Of a DNA stretch of 15,443 nt, positions 1 to 7,175 are shown piece after piece. The position numbers and the translations under genes are program-made. Below the pieces are notes generated by a model, which ran no database searches, was not told the DNA's origin, and saw only the letters and a program-made list of their open reading frames with translations. This stretch comes from an uncultured Ruminococcus sp. (GTDB lineage Bacteria; Bacillota; Clostridia; Oscillospirales; CAG-382): NCBI GenBank assembly GCA_902783535.1, contig CACZRJ010000182.1, positions 1 through 15,443 of the forward strand, in the 5' to 3' direction. Position 1 is the first letter of the stretch. The number at the start of each line of letters is the position of its first letter.

Positions 1-9
1 ATAAAAGCA

Positions 10-39
10 AAAAGTTACGTCATATCCGACGCAACTTTT
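10..39 (+). terminator. Intrinsic terminator of an upstream gene, possibly bidirectional
   Basis: Bases 10-21 pair with 28-39 through one A/C mismatch (17 against 32) and leave a six-base loop. The 5' arm begins with AAAA and the 3' arm ends with TTTT, so the hairpin could stop transcription from either side. Its gene lies outside the window. The hairpin is seen directly; its function is inferred. Confidence 0.6.
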
Positions 40-70
40 CGACAATGTTCATTGTTCTGTCGATTATAAC
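39..70 (+). promoter_or_regulatory. Weak promoter candidate / inverted repeat upstream of the structured leader
   Basis: TCGACA (39-44) is the inverted complement of TGTCGA (58-63), which could be an operator or a hairpin. TCGACA also resembles a -35 box, and TATAAC (65-70) a -10 box. Their 20-base spacing is too long for a good sigma-A promoter. A promoter is expected somewhere here because a terminator lies upstream and a transcription unit downstream, but the exact boxes are uncertain. Confidence 0.25.
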
Positions 71-84
71 GATAGTTAAATACA

Positions 85-236
85 TCTCAGAAAGCAAAAA
101 TTCATCACTCTAATGCGCTAAATCGGTATGGTTGCGGAGGAAGGATCTGAACTGCGAGAGTCTTACTTCAGCCGCACGTCATTCGTAAGCAATTCGGATT
201 TCATCTCAGCCCCGCGCATCAGCGCGGGGCTTTTTC
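85..236 (+). ncRNA. Candidate structured leader RNA or small RNA ending in a terminator
   Basis: This stretch shows no convincing protein gene. Bases 145-155 (ATCTGAACTGC) pair with 189-199 (GCAATTCGGAT) with one mismatch and one G-U pair. Inside this, TTAC (163-166) can pair with GTAA (185-188). TGCGG at 133-137 is complementary to CCGCA at 172-176 in the hairpin loop, so an H-type pseudoknot is possible. A strong terminator follows at 208-235. This looks like a cis-acting attenuator or a free small RNA of about 150 bases; I do not recognise a known family. The inverted repeats next to a coupling-protein gene could also belong to a transfer origin. The 5' end is only estimated. Confidence 0.4.
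208..235 (+). terminator. Strong intrinsic terminator directly before the coupling-protein gene
   Basis: A perfect ten-base-pair stem (208-217 with 222-231) closes a four-base loop (ATCA) and is followed by a T run. It ends three bases before the AGGAGG ribosome binding site (238-243) of the gene at 249. A terminator this close to a start codon suggests either the end of a small RNA or a conditional attenuator controlling read-through into the coupling-protein gene. Confidence 0.85.
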
Positions 237-248
237 AAGGAGGAAAAA

Positions 249-2237
249 ATGCCCATATCAGAAGTCTTCGGGAACGTTCTTTTTTCGATGCCGTCCAGTA
301 TCTCCGATCTGACCGGATCAAAGATCGGTGGTGTCGCAGCGCTTGTTGTATATGTCATCATTATGTCAACTATCGTCGGATTGTCGTATTATTTTTCCGG
401 CCGGCGTTCGACTGACCGGATGAAGTCGCGTCGAACGGGAGACGGACAGCACGGAAGCGCCCGATTTGCGACCGAGAAGGAGAAACGGAAGATGTTTGTC
501 TCTGTTCCCTTTCGCCCGGACGAATGGCGGAGGAACGGGGGAGACGCCTCCCTTCCGCAGGGGATCGTCGTCGGAACGGAGAATGTCCTCGGGAAGAGAA
601 CGGCCTTCGTGGACGCGGGAGATGTCCACGCGCTGATGATCGGGGCGGCCGGCGTCGGGAAAACGGCCTTCTTCCTCTATCCGAATCTGGAATACGCCTG
701 CGCGTCCGGAATGAGTTTCCTCGCGACGGACACGAAAGGGGATCTCTACCGGCACTACGGAAAGATCGCGCGGGACTGTTACGGATATGCCGTCTCCGTG
801 CTGGATCTGCGCAATCCTACCCGTTCGGACAGTTTCAACTTTCTGTCTCCCGTGAACCGGTCCATCGACCGGTGGAAGGCGGACCGAAGGGACGTCGCTT
901 CCAGGGCGAGCGCCGAAAAATATGCGAAGATCATTTCCAAAACGATCGTGCAGTCGGGTGCCGGAGACAAGGCGGACTTCGGTCAGAACGCGTTCTTCTA
1001 CGACGCGGCGGAAGGCATGCTGACTTCCGTGATCCTGCTGGTCGCGGAATTCGCGCGTCCGGAGGAACGGCACATCGTTTCCGTTTACCGGGTGGTCCAG
1101 GAACTGATGCAGGAGGAAAAGCCTGCGCCGGGCACCGGCGGACGTAGTGCGAAAGGCGGAAGAAAAGCGTTTTCGTCGCTGCTCGAGAATCTGCCGGAAA
1201 CGCACAAGGCGCGCTGGTTCGCCGGCGCTGCGATGTATGCCGGAGAGAATGCGATGAACAGCGTTATGTCAACCGCCATGTCAAGGCTGAATGCCTTCCT
1301 GGATTCCGAGCTGGAGCAGATCCTGTGCTTCGACGACGGGACCGCGGTGCACGGCGAGCGGATGGCGACCGAAAAGACGGCGCTCTTCGTCGTACTTCCG
1401 GAAGAGGACAATACGAAATACTTTCTCGCTTCGCTGCTCGTGCAGCAGCTCTACCGGGAACTGCTCGTCTTCTCCGACGAGAACGGCGGACGTCTGCCGA
1501 GGAGGACCATGTTCTATCTCGACGAGTTCGGCACCATCCCGAAGATCGAGTCGGCGGAGATGATGTTTTCCGCTTCGCGTTCCAGACGGCTGTCCATCGT
1601 TTCGATCATCCAGTCTTTCGCGCAGCTCGAGAAGAACTACGGGAAGGAAGGATGCGAGATCATCACGGACAACACGCAGCTGACCGTTTTCGGCGGCTTC
1701 GCTCCGCTCTCGTCGTCGGCGGACAGACTCTCGTCGTCGCTCGGAAAGCAGACGGTCTCCTCGGGCTACGTGACGGTCGGGAACGGCCGCCCGTCCAGCA
1801 CCGTCCAGATGGTCGGCCGGGATCTGCTTTCGGCGGACGAGATGCGCGTTCTGCCGAAGGGGACCTTCCTGATCGCGAAGACCGGCTGTCACCCCGTGCG
1901 GCAGAAACTGCCGCTGTACCTGGACTGGGGCATTACGTTTCCGGAAGAGGACTACGCCGTTCCGGAACGCGCGTCGCGTCCGGTGTCCTACGCCGGGAGG
2001 CGGTCGCTGCGGATGGCGATCGAGGAGGCCTTTGTTTCCGGGACGGCGCCCGACTTTCGCTCCCGGACGGACGCGGGAGGCGGCAGCGCGAAGAGGCATT
2101 ACGCGCGGATTCCCCGGATCCGCAGCGCGGCCGTACGCGAAAAGACCGCCGCTTCGGAAAGATGCCCGCTTTCGGAAGGCGGAAGCGGAAACGCAAAACT
2201 TTCTCCTTTACAGGACCGGAAAAAGGCGGTAGAATGA
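249..2237 (+). CDS. VirD4/TraG-family type IV secretion coupling ATPase
   Basis: This 662-residue protein resembles the coupling ATPases that dock relaxase-bound DNA at a conjugation channel in the membrane. One membrane helix lies at about residues 28-49, followed by the HGSARF segment typical of the family (GSAR-W/F). Walker A is GAAGVGKT (132-139), the conserved DTKGDLY lies just after it, and Walker B is FYLDEFG (about 422-428). The C-terminal third carries the TraG/TraD ATPase region. It most resembles the VirD4-like proteins of Tn1549/CD1115-type elements in Firmicutes. The start at 249 has a perfect AGGAGG six bases upstream. All ATPase motifs are intact. No relaxase, VirB4, VirB6 or accessory gene follows; the next gene is a membrane protease. 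It may sit at the edge of an integrated element, be a remnant, or be a stand-alone ATPase. The family call is secure; active conjugation is not shown. Confidence 0.9.
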   Translation: MPISEVFGNVLFSMPSSISDLTGSKIGGVAALVVYVIIMSTIVGLSYYFSGRRSTDRMKSRRTGDGQHGSARFATEKEKRKMFVSVPFRPDEWRRNGGDASLPQGIVVGTENVLGKRTAFVDAGDVHALMIGAAGVGKTAFFLYPNLEYACASGMSFLATDTKGDLYRHYGKIARDCYGYAVSVLDLRNPTRSDSFNFLSPVNRSIDRWKADRRDVASRASAEKYAKIISKTIVQSGAGDKADFGQNAFFYDAAEGMLTSVILLVAEFARPEERHIVSVYRVVQELMQEEKPAPGTGGRSAKGGRKAFSSLLENLPETHKARWFAGAAMYAGENAMNSVMSTAMSRLNAFLDSELEQILCFDDGTAVHGERMATEKTALFVVLPEEDNTKYFLASLLVQQLYRELLVFSDENGGRLPRRTMFYLDEFGTIPKIESAEMMFSASRSRRLSIVSIIQSFAQLEKNYGKEGCEIITDNTQLTVFGGFAPLSSSADRLSSSLGKQTVSSGYVTVGNGRPSSTVQMVGRDLLSADEMRVLPKGTFLIAKTGCHPVRQKLPLYLDWGITFPEEDYAVPERASRPVSYAGRRSLRMAIEEAFVSGTAPDFRSRTDAGGGSAKRHYARIPRIRSAAVREKTAASERCPLSEGGSGNAKLSPLQDRKKAVE

Positions 2238-2270
2238 CAGGCGGTGCGGCGAACGCACCGAAAAACGAAA

Positions 2271-2279
2271 AGAAGGGAA
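2271..2279 (+). promoter_or_regulatory. Ribosome binding site deciding the CPBP protease start
   Basis: AGAAGGGAA lies at the right distance for the ATG at 2286. The longer frame from GTG at 2244 would contain this site inside its coding part and add a basic segment (MRRTHRKTKRRE), so it is less likely. ATG at 2280 is an alternative two codons earlier but too close to the site. Confidence 0.6.
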
Positions 2280-2285
2280 ATGATC

Positions 2286-3251
2286 ATGAACCGTTCTGAA
2301 GCAACCGCGCAGCCGGTCCCGAAAAACAATTCGAACGTCGCCGACTACATGTCTTACGGCAAACGCTTCACGCCCTACAAGTGGTACAAGCCGCTGCTTG
2401 CCATGCTGCTGGCCGTCGTATTCGGATGCGCCATGTCCATTCTCGTCACCCTGCTCAATCCCGCGGGACTGGAGGCGGCAATGTCCGGTAAGGACGCGGG
2501 GTACGACAACCTGGACGCGTATACCGCGCTCGGCGCTCTGGTCAGTCTCGGCTCCGTCGCCGTGTTCCTGCCCGCGGTCCTGTTCGCAAACCGGATCGTG
2601 CACGCGCGTCCCTTCTCGTCCATCTCCTCCTCCCGCGGCGGGTTCTCCTTCCCGGCCTTTTTCAAGAGCCTCGGCGCCTCGCTCGCGATCCTCGGCATTC
2701 CGATGACCGTCATCACGCTGATTTTCGAAAAGAACACGGGCGCGGTCAGGTTCACGGTCGCCGGATTTGTCATTTTTCTCATCCTCTGCCCGTTCCAGTG
2801 CATCGCGGAGGAGTACATGTGCCGAGGACTGATCATGCAGTCCTTCGGTTCCTGGATTAGATTCCCGTTCATTCCGATCATTCTGCAGGCCGCCGTTTTC
2901 GCTGCGATGCATCCGTACAACTGGATCGGCGTGATCTCGACCGGACTGACCGGGGTCGTTTTCGGCGTCTGCACGTTTTTCACCAAAGGTCTGGAAGCCG
3001 GATGCGCGGCTCACATCGTGAACAACATGGTCGCCTTCCTGACGGCCGGATTCGGATTCGGCGGCATCCATACGGACATCGACATCCTTTCGTTCGTCCT
3101 TGTGCTGGCTTTCGACCTCGCCTACCTCGGATTCATCATCTTCGCGTCAAAGAAACTCGGCTGGTTCAGCCGGATCCGGAAGGACGACGTCGCGGAATTC
3201 AACGAAAAGATCGCATCGAAGAAGGCGTCCGCCGGGAAACAGAACGCGTAG
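2286..3251 (+). CDS. CPBP-family intramembrane glutamic protease (CAAX/Abi type)
   Basis: This 321-residue polytopic membrane protein belongs to the CPBP (CAAX protease and bacteriocin-processing) family, whose members cut substrates inside the membrane. All three signature motifs are present: EEYMCRG (175-181) supplies the catalytic glutamates and arginine, FAAMHP has its histidine at 209, and HIVNN has its histidine at 243 and asparagine at 246. Hydrophobic segments begin at about residue 35 (after the basic KRFTPYKWYK stretch) and continue to about 285; the C-terminus is basic and lysine-rich. It starts 48 bases after the coupling-protein gene with its own ribosome binding site, so cotranscription is plausible, and a terminator follows. 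Family members serve in bacteriocin self-immunity, peptide maturation or signalling. The substrate cannot be told here, and the link with the ATPase may be only positional. Confidence 0.9.
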   Translation: MNRSEATAQPVPKNNSNVADYMSYGKRFTPYKWYKPLLAMLLAVVFGCAMSILVTLLNPAGLEAAMSGKDAGYDNLDAYTALGALVSLGSVAVFLPAVLFANRIVHARPFSSISSSRGGFSFPAFFKSLGASLAILGIPMTVITLIFEKNTGAVRFTVAGFVIFLILCPFQCIAEEYMCRGLIMQSFGSWIRFPFIPIILQAAVFAAMHPYNWIGVISTGLTGVVFGVCTFFTKGLEAGCAAHIVNNMVAFLTAGFGFGGIHTDIDILSFVLVLAFDLAYLGFIIFASKKLGWFSRIRKDDVAEFNEKIASKKASAGKQNA

Positions 3252-3280
3252 ATCGGATCAGGGAAACAGCTTCGCATCGG

Positions 3281-3310
3281 AAAGACGGGAATCACCCCGT
3301 CTTTTCCTTT
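3281..3310 (+). terminator. Intrinsic terminator after the CPBP protease gene
   Basis: AAAGACGGG (3281-3289) pairs perfectly with CCCGTCTTT (3296-3304) around a six-base loop, and T-rich sequence follows. A second, weaker hairpin (TTTTCC at 3302-3307 with GGAAAA at 3313-3318) overlaps it and precedes another T run. Together they separate the left block from the operon that follows. Confidence 0.8.
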
Positions 3311-3351
3311 TCGGAAAATGAACTTTTTTTGAGTTCGTATACATAATGTCA

Positions 3352-3380
3352 TTGACACCATTTCCGCTTTCTGTTAAATT
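3352..3380 (+). promoter_or_regulatory. Sigma-A-type promoter of the membrane-protein/ABC operon
   Basis: A perfect -35 box TTGACA (3352-3357) is followed by a 17-base spacer and an extended -10 element, TG at 3372-3373 then TAAATT (3375-3380). It lies in AT-rich sequence just after a terminator and in front of the long operon. Transcription would begin near 3387 and leave a leader of about 85 bases. Confidence 0.7.
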
Positions 3381-3400
3381 ATATATAGATTAAAGATATA

Positions 3401-3445
3401 CCCTTTTTTCCGTTCCTTTCCAAGTCCCGGGGGGCGGGAAAAGGG
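3401..3445 (+). promoter_or_regulatory. Leader hairpin before the first operon gene
   Basis: CCCTTTT...CCG (3401-3412) can pair with CGGGAAAAGGG (3435-3445), leaving small bulges and a loop that holds a run of G. It lies between the probable transcription start and the ribosome binding site (AGGAGAAGGTG, 3453-3463). It could stabilise the messenger or affect ribosome access. No known riboswitch core is recognised. Confidence 0.35.
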
Positions 3446-3470
3446 AATTCTCAGGAGAAGGTGAAATGCC

Positions 3471-3800
3471 ATGGAGAACATGTTTCGTCCGCTGCCCCTG
3501 CTCAATCAAATCGGAAAAGTCGACCTGACGTTTCTGCTGATCGTTATCGGCGCAATCGTCCTTGCGGTCGCTTTTTATTTTATGATCCCGCTCTTCCGCA
3601 GGAAACAGTACAAGGAGGCGCGGGAGAACCTGAGGAAACGCGAGGAGGCCTTCAAGGCCTCGACCGGATCCGCGACCCTCTCGTCCTCGAACGAACAGTC
3701 CTTCATCGAGGAGGAGGACGCCAGGAAGAAGACGTCCGGAGACGGCGGATTCGCTGCCGGACCCGCCGACGAACCGTTCGACGGGGGCGTCGAAGGATGA
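3471..3800 (+). CDS. Small single-helix membrane protein of unknown function
   Basis: This 109-residue protein has a short N-terminal segment, one strong membrane helix (about 19-41), then a charged, helix-prone stretch (43-63, rich in K, R and E) and a disordered Gly/Asp/Glu-rich tail. The N-terminus is probably outside and the basic stretch inside, by the positive-inside rule. It is the first gene after the promoter and has an AGGAG-type site before ATG 3471. Its stop overlaps the next start as ATGA, which indicates translational coupling. I do not recognise a family. Its place at the head of an ABC-transporter operon suggests an accessory or assembly role for the surface system, which is inference. 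A longer frame starting at 3461 is in the frame of the following gene and is not preferred. Confidence 0.75.
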   Translation: MENMFRPLPLLNQIGKVDLTFLLIVIGAIVLAVAFYFMIPLFRRKQYKEARENLRKREEAFKASTGSATLSSSNEQSFIEEEDARKKTSGDGGFAAGPADEPFDGGVEG

Positions 3801-5032
3801 ACGGAGGCGCCGGGGCCGGAAAAACGGTCCTGAAGGTCCTGTATTTCATCCTGACCTTCCTGCTCGGCGGACTGCTCGCCGTCATGCTCCCGAACTGGCT
3901 GCTCTACGAGAACGTGTCGAGCGGCGTCGCGGAGAGCCTCGAAGCCGAACGGTACACCGGTTCCGTGCTTCCGCTGTCCGGATACTTCGACAGACGTCCG
4001 GCCTTCAGGGAGGTCTTCGGCGAAAACCCGAAGCAGGGATTCGTCCTGTTCCCGGCCGCGTTCGCGCGGGAAGTCACGGACGAGAAGACCGGGGAACGGA
4101 AGCAGAAGATCCTTCTGTCCTACACCGGCTACCTCTACGGCGTGAAGGAGGCGTATCCGACCGCCGCGAAGGAGAACAACGGGACGATCGTCCGGGTGAC
4201 GGACGACGCCGGAAAGACGAACGACTATCCGATCCTGAACTACGACCTCGACGCGGACGGGAACTTCGACAGCAACGCCACGCTGCAGGAGAAGGGATTC
4301 CTGTGCCTGGAGATCGACCGCGAGACCTTCGGGAAACCGGCGAAGATCGACTTCTACGACAAGGACGGGCGGCTCTTCCGCTCCTTCGAGACGCGACTGA
4401 ACTGCGACGAGGAATTCTTCCGCGACGCGGTCCTGTTCGCGGACGAATACAATTCCGGAATGGATGCTGAAAAATTCCGTCAGGCGGACGAAAACTTCCG
4501 CGCGAAGAACGAAAACTATCTCATCGGTTCCGTGGACGAGTACCGTCCGAAGTCCATCGCCGTCTCCTGCGTCATCGTCGTCGCCTACTTCCTGCTGATC
4601 TACGCGCTGTACGACCTGACGCTCGGAAAACGCTACATCGTCAGAGGGATCAAGAAGATCATCGAAAAGCTGTTTCACGTGGACTTCGGAAAGAAGGAGC
4701 GCGAAAAGGCGGAGCGCGAGCAGAGCGAGCTTCTGCTCGGTAAAGACTACTTCAGCAAAGTGACCGTCACGCTGGACGTTTCGGACGTTCCCGGGTTCCG
4801 CGAGAGCGTCGAAGTGCGGTATTCGAGCCCCGAGCACGGGGACATCGCCTTCCAGCTGCTGCCGTCCGAGGGATATTCGGCGTCCCGGCGGATCCACGCC
4901 GGCGTCTACCGGAATCCCTGGATCGAAATGGACCGCTCCTACGAGGCGGCCGACCTTCCCGAGAATCTTGTCGTGGAAGGATTTCAAATGGATGTGAAAA
5001 TAAAAATCAGAGATAGGGGAGTCAAATCATGA
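3797..5032 (+). CDS. Two-helix membrane protein with large extracytoplasmic domain, unknown function
   Basis: This 411-residue protein has a membrane helix at about 11-33, a domain of about 220 residues that should face outside, a second helix at about 253-272, then a basic/charged helical segment (276-312) and a probably cytoplasmic beta-rich tail (318-407). The outer domain contains DLDADGNFD (150-158), which fits the DxDxDG loop of EF-hand or dockerin-type calcium sites. The start overlaps the preceding stop by four bases, and its own stop overlaps the ATPase start in the same way, so it is translationally coupled to both neighbours. No family is recognised. The GAGAGKT near the N-terminus leads straight into the membrane helix and is not a believable nucleotide-binding loop. 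Likely roles are an accessory subunit or sensor for the transporter; this is inferred from position only. Confidence 0.8.
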   Translation: MNGGAGAGKTVLKVLYFILTFLLGGLLAVMLPNWLLYENVSSGVAESLEAERYTGSVLPLSGYFDRRPAFREVFGENPKQGFVLFPAAFAREVTDEKTGERKQKILLSYTGYLYGVKEAYPTAAKENNGTIVRVTDDAGKTNDYPILNYDLDADGNFDSNATLQEKGFLCLEIDRETFGKPAKIDFYDKDGRLFRSFETRLNCDEEFFRDAVLFADEYNSGMDAEKFRQADENFRAKNENYLIGSVDEYRPKSIAVSCVIVVAYFLLIYALYDLTLGKRYIVRGIKKIIEKLFHVDFGKKEREKAEREQSELLLGKDYFSKVTVTLDVSDVPGFRESVEVRYSSPEHGDIAFQLLPSEGYSASRRIHAGVYRNPWIEMDRSYEAADLPENLVVEGFQMDVKIKIRDRGVKS

Positions 5033-6123
5033 AAATCACCCTTCAGAACCTGACCAAGATCTTTCCTCCGCGGAAAGGGTCGGCGGACAAGAAGGACGTC
5101 TACGCCGTCAACGACATGTCCTTCGAGATCCCGTCCGGAAAGCTCGTGGGCCTGCTCGGCCCGTCCGGATGCGGCAAGTCGACGACCCTCTTCATGCTGT
5201 CCGGACTGGAGATGCCGACGTCCGGAAAGATCCTCTTCGACGATCAGGACGTCACCGACCTGGCGCCGGAGAAACGCGGCATCGGACTCGTTTTCCAGAA
5301 CTACGCCCTCTATCCGCACATGACCGTCGAGAAGAACATCATGTTCCCGCTGACGAACATGCGCGTGCCCAAGGAGAAGGCGAAGGAGAAGGCGCTCGAC
5401 GCCGCCCGCCTGGTCCAGATCGAGGAACTGATGAACCGGAAGCCGAGCGAACTGTCCGGCGGCCAGCAGCAGCGCGTCGCGATCGCCCGCGCGCTCGTCA
5501 AGATGCCGAACGTGCTCCTGCTCGACGAGCCGCTGTCCAACCTGGACGCGCGTCTGCGTCTGCAGACCCGCGAGGAGATCAAGCGGATCCAGACGGAGAC
5601 CGGCATCACGACCGTCTTCGTCACGCACGACCAGGAAGAGGCGATGAGCATCTGCGACATCATGGTCGTCATGAAGTCCGGCTTCGTCCAGCAGATCGGC
5701 GAACCGCAGCGGATCTACGACGATCCCGCCAACAAGTTCGTCGCGAACTTCCTCGGCACGCCCCCGATCAACCTGTTCCACGGCACGACGGCCGGCGGAT
5801 ACGTCCTGATCGGCGGGGAAGCGGTCGCCGAAAGCCCGTCCAGCGCCGCCGAGGAACCGAAGAACGTCGTCGTCGGCGTCCGTCCGGAAGGATTCGTCTA
5901 CGATCCCGAAGGCCCGTTCACCCTCCGCACCGACCACATCGAGGTCACGGGCAGGGACAAGACGGTCATCTCCAGGCACGACGCTTCCGAGAAGCCGCTC
6001 GTCCGCTCCATCATCGACGCGGACATCCCGCTGCCCGAGGGCGCGAATGAACTGAGATTCCGCCTGAAGCCGAACAAGGTCTTCCTGTTCGACGCGGAAA
6101 CGGAAGAGAGGCTGCCGCTATGA
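5029..6123 (+). CDS. ABC transporter ATP-binding protein, MalK/UgpC/MsmX type
   Basis: This 364-residue ATPase should power the two permeases encoded next. All motifs are intact: Walker A GPSGCGKST (44-52), Q-loop glutamine (90) in VFQNYALYPHMTV, signature LSGGQQQR (142-149), Walker B VLLLDE (162-167), D-loop SNLD (170-173) and H-loop histidine 200 in VTHDQEEAM. A C-terminal TOBE/regulatory region follows, including GVRPEGF (283-289), which is typical of the MalK subfamily serving CUT1 importers. Length is normal for the family. Many Firmicutes CUT1 operons lack an ATPase and borrow a shared MsmX; here a dedicated copy sits inside the operon, coupled by ATGA overlaps to the genes on both sides. 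The substrate cannot be predicted from this subunit. Confidence 0.95.
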   Translation: MKITLQNLTKIFPPRKGSADKKDVYAVNDMSFEIPSGKLVGLLGPSGCGKSTTLFMLSGLEMPTSGKILFDDQDVTDLAPEKRGIGLVFQNYALYPHMTVEKNIMFPLTNMRVPKEKAKEKALDAARLVQIEELMNRKPSELSGGQQQRVAIARALVKMPNVLLLDEPLSNLDARLRLQTREEIKRIQTETGITTVFVTHDQEEAMSICDIMVVMKSGFVQQIGEPQRIYDDPANKFVANFLGTPPINLFHGTTAGGYVLIGGEAVAESPSSAAEEPKNVVVGVRPEGFVYDPEGPFTLRTDHIEVTGRDKTVISRHDASEKPLVRSIIDADIPLPEGANELRFRLKPNKVFLFDAETEERLPL

Positions 6124-7160
6124 GCAGGAACAACGTCAACGCAGCCGCGGCGGAAGAACCCGCAGTCAAAGCGCACAAGACGCCCTTCCGCGTCATCCTG
6201 TTCCAGTCCTTCAAAGGCTGGATGTTCGTGCTGCCGGCCGTTCTGCTGATGTGCCTGTTCACCTTCTATCCGATCATCAACGCCTTCGTCGGCGCGTTCA
6301 AGCAGAACTATCTCGCATTGAACGACACCTTCGACGGATGGGGCTTCGAGAACTTCATCCGCGTGCTCGCCGGAGACACCGGCACCGGCGGCGCGAATTT
6401 CGTGCAGTGCCTCGTGAACACCATGGTCTTCACGTTCATCTCGGTCCCCGTGTCCACTTTGCTCGCGCTGCTCATCTCGGTCGCTCTGAACAACATCAAA
6501 CGGCTGCAGAAATTCTATCAGTCCGTCCTGTTCCTGCCGTACCTGACGAACGCGCTCGCCATGGGCGCCGTGTTCGCGACCTTCTTCACGGTCATCGGCA
6601 CGCGGAACAACGTCGAAACGGTCGGACTCGTCAACAACGTCCTTTCCATCTTCGGACTCGCGCCAGCGAATCCGGGATACATCGACTGGATCGGCGTCCG
6701 GAGCCCCACATGGGAGCTCTGGAACCTGACCATCCCGTGGGCGAAGTACATCGTCGTCATCGTCTACGAGATCTGGTCCGGCCTGCCCTTCAAGATCCTG
6801 ATCCTCTTCTCGGCGCTGCAGTCCGTCAACAAGCAGTACTACGACGCCGCGAAAGTGGACGGCGCGTCCAAGTCCACGATCCTCTGGAAGATCACGACCC
6901 CGCTGATCAGCCCGATGATCTCCTACCTCCTGATCACCGGTCTCATGGGCGGCATGAAGCAGTATTCCGCCGTCGTCGGTCTGTTCGGGCAGGACATGGG
7001 CGGCGACTACCAGGTCGGCACCATGGTCGGCTACATCTACCAGTACGTCGAAAACGGGTTCACCGGCTACGCGTTCGCGGGCAGCCTGCTGCTCTTCGCC
7101 ATCATCATGGTCTTCACGATCATCAACCTGCGCGTTTCCAAGAAGCGCGTCCACTATTAA
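6120..7160 (+). CDS. ABC transporter permease, MalF/UgpA-like (CUT1)
   Basis: This 346-residue permease has about six membrane helices (approximately 33-58, 97-123, 134-158, 207-232, 264-285 and 318-338). The EAA loop that contacts the ATPase is YDAAKVDGASKSTILWK (241-257). A short hydrophilic N-terminus precedes the first helix, and an extracytoplasmic segment of about 40 residues lies between helices 1 and 2, short compared with MalF of enteric bacteria but usual for UgpA-like proteins. The start overlaps the ATPase stop by four bases. It forms the channel with the following permease. CUT1 systems usually carry oligosaccharides, polyols or glycerol-phosphate compounds; the substrate here is unknown. 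Confidence 0.93.
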   Translation: MSRNNVNAAAAEEPAVKAHKTPFRVILFQSFKGWMFVLPAVLLMCLFTFYPIINAFVGAFKQNYLALNDTFDGWGFENFIRVLAGDTGTGGANFVQCLVNTMVFTFISVPVSTLLALLISVALNNIKRLQKFYQSVLFLPYLTNALAMGAVFATFFTVIGTRNNVETVGLVNNVLSIFGLAPANPGYIDWIGVRSPTWELWNLTIPWAKYIVVIVYEIWSGLPFKILILFSALQSVNKQYYDAAKVDGASKSTILWKITTPLISPMISYLLITGLMGGMKQYSAVVGLFGQDMGGDYQVGTMVGYIYQYVENGFTGYAFAGSLLLFAIIMVFTIINLRVSKKRVHY

Positions 7161-7167
7161 GGGGAGG
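7161..7167 (+). promoter_or_regulatory. Ribosome binding site deciding the second permease start
   Basis: GGGGAGG follows the stop of the first permease gene directly and lies eight bases before ATG 7176. A GTG at 7167 overlaps this site and therefore cannot be the true start. Confidence 0.75.
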
Positions 7168-7175
7168 TGAGCGTC

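Noticed and set aside
128..415. Plus-strand frame of 95 residues across the leader
   Set aside because: It runs through the hairpin and terminator into the coupling-protein gene. An AGGAGG-like GGAGGAAGG lies after, not before, its ATG, and it shows no motif.
1325..2299. Plus-strand frame of 324 residues overlapping the coupling ATPase
   Set aside because: An Arg-rich out-of-frame reading of the ATPase gene; the true frame contains Walker B and the conserved C-terminal region.
3797..3829. Walker A-like GAGAGKT at the N-terminus of the two-helix protein
   Set aside because: It leads directly into a membrane helix, with no preceding beta strand and no Walker B motif, so the match is chance.
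3575..5979. Minus-strand open frames of 470 and 331 residues
   Set aside because: Both are shadows of the two-helix membrane protein and ATPase genes, without signals or motifs of their own.
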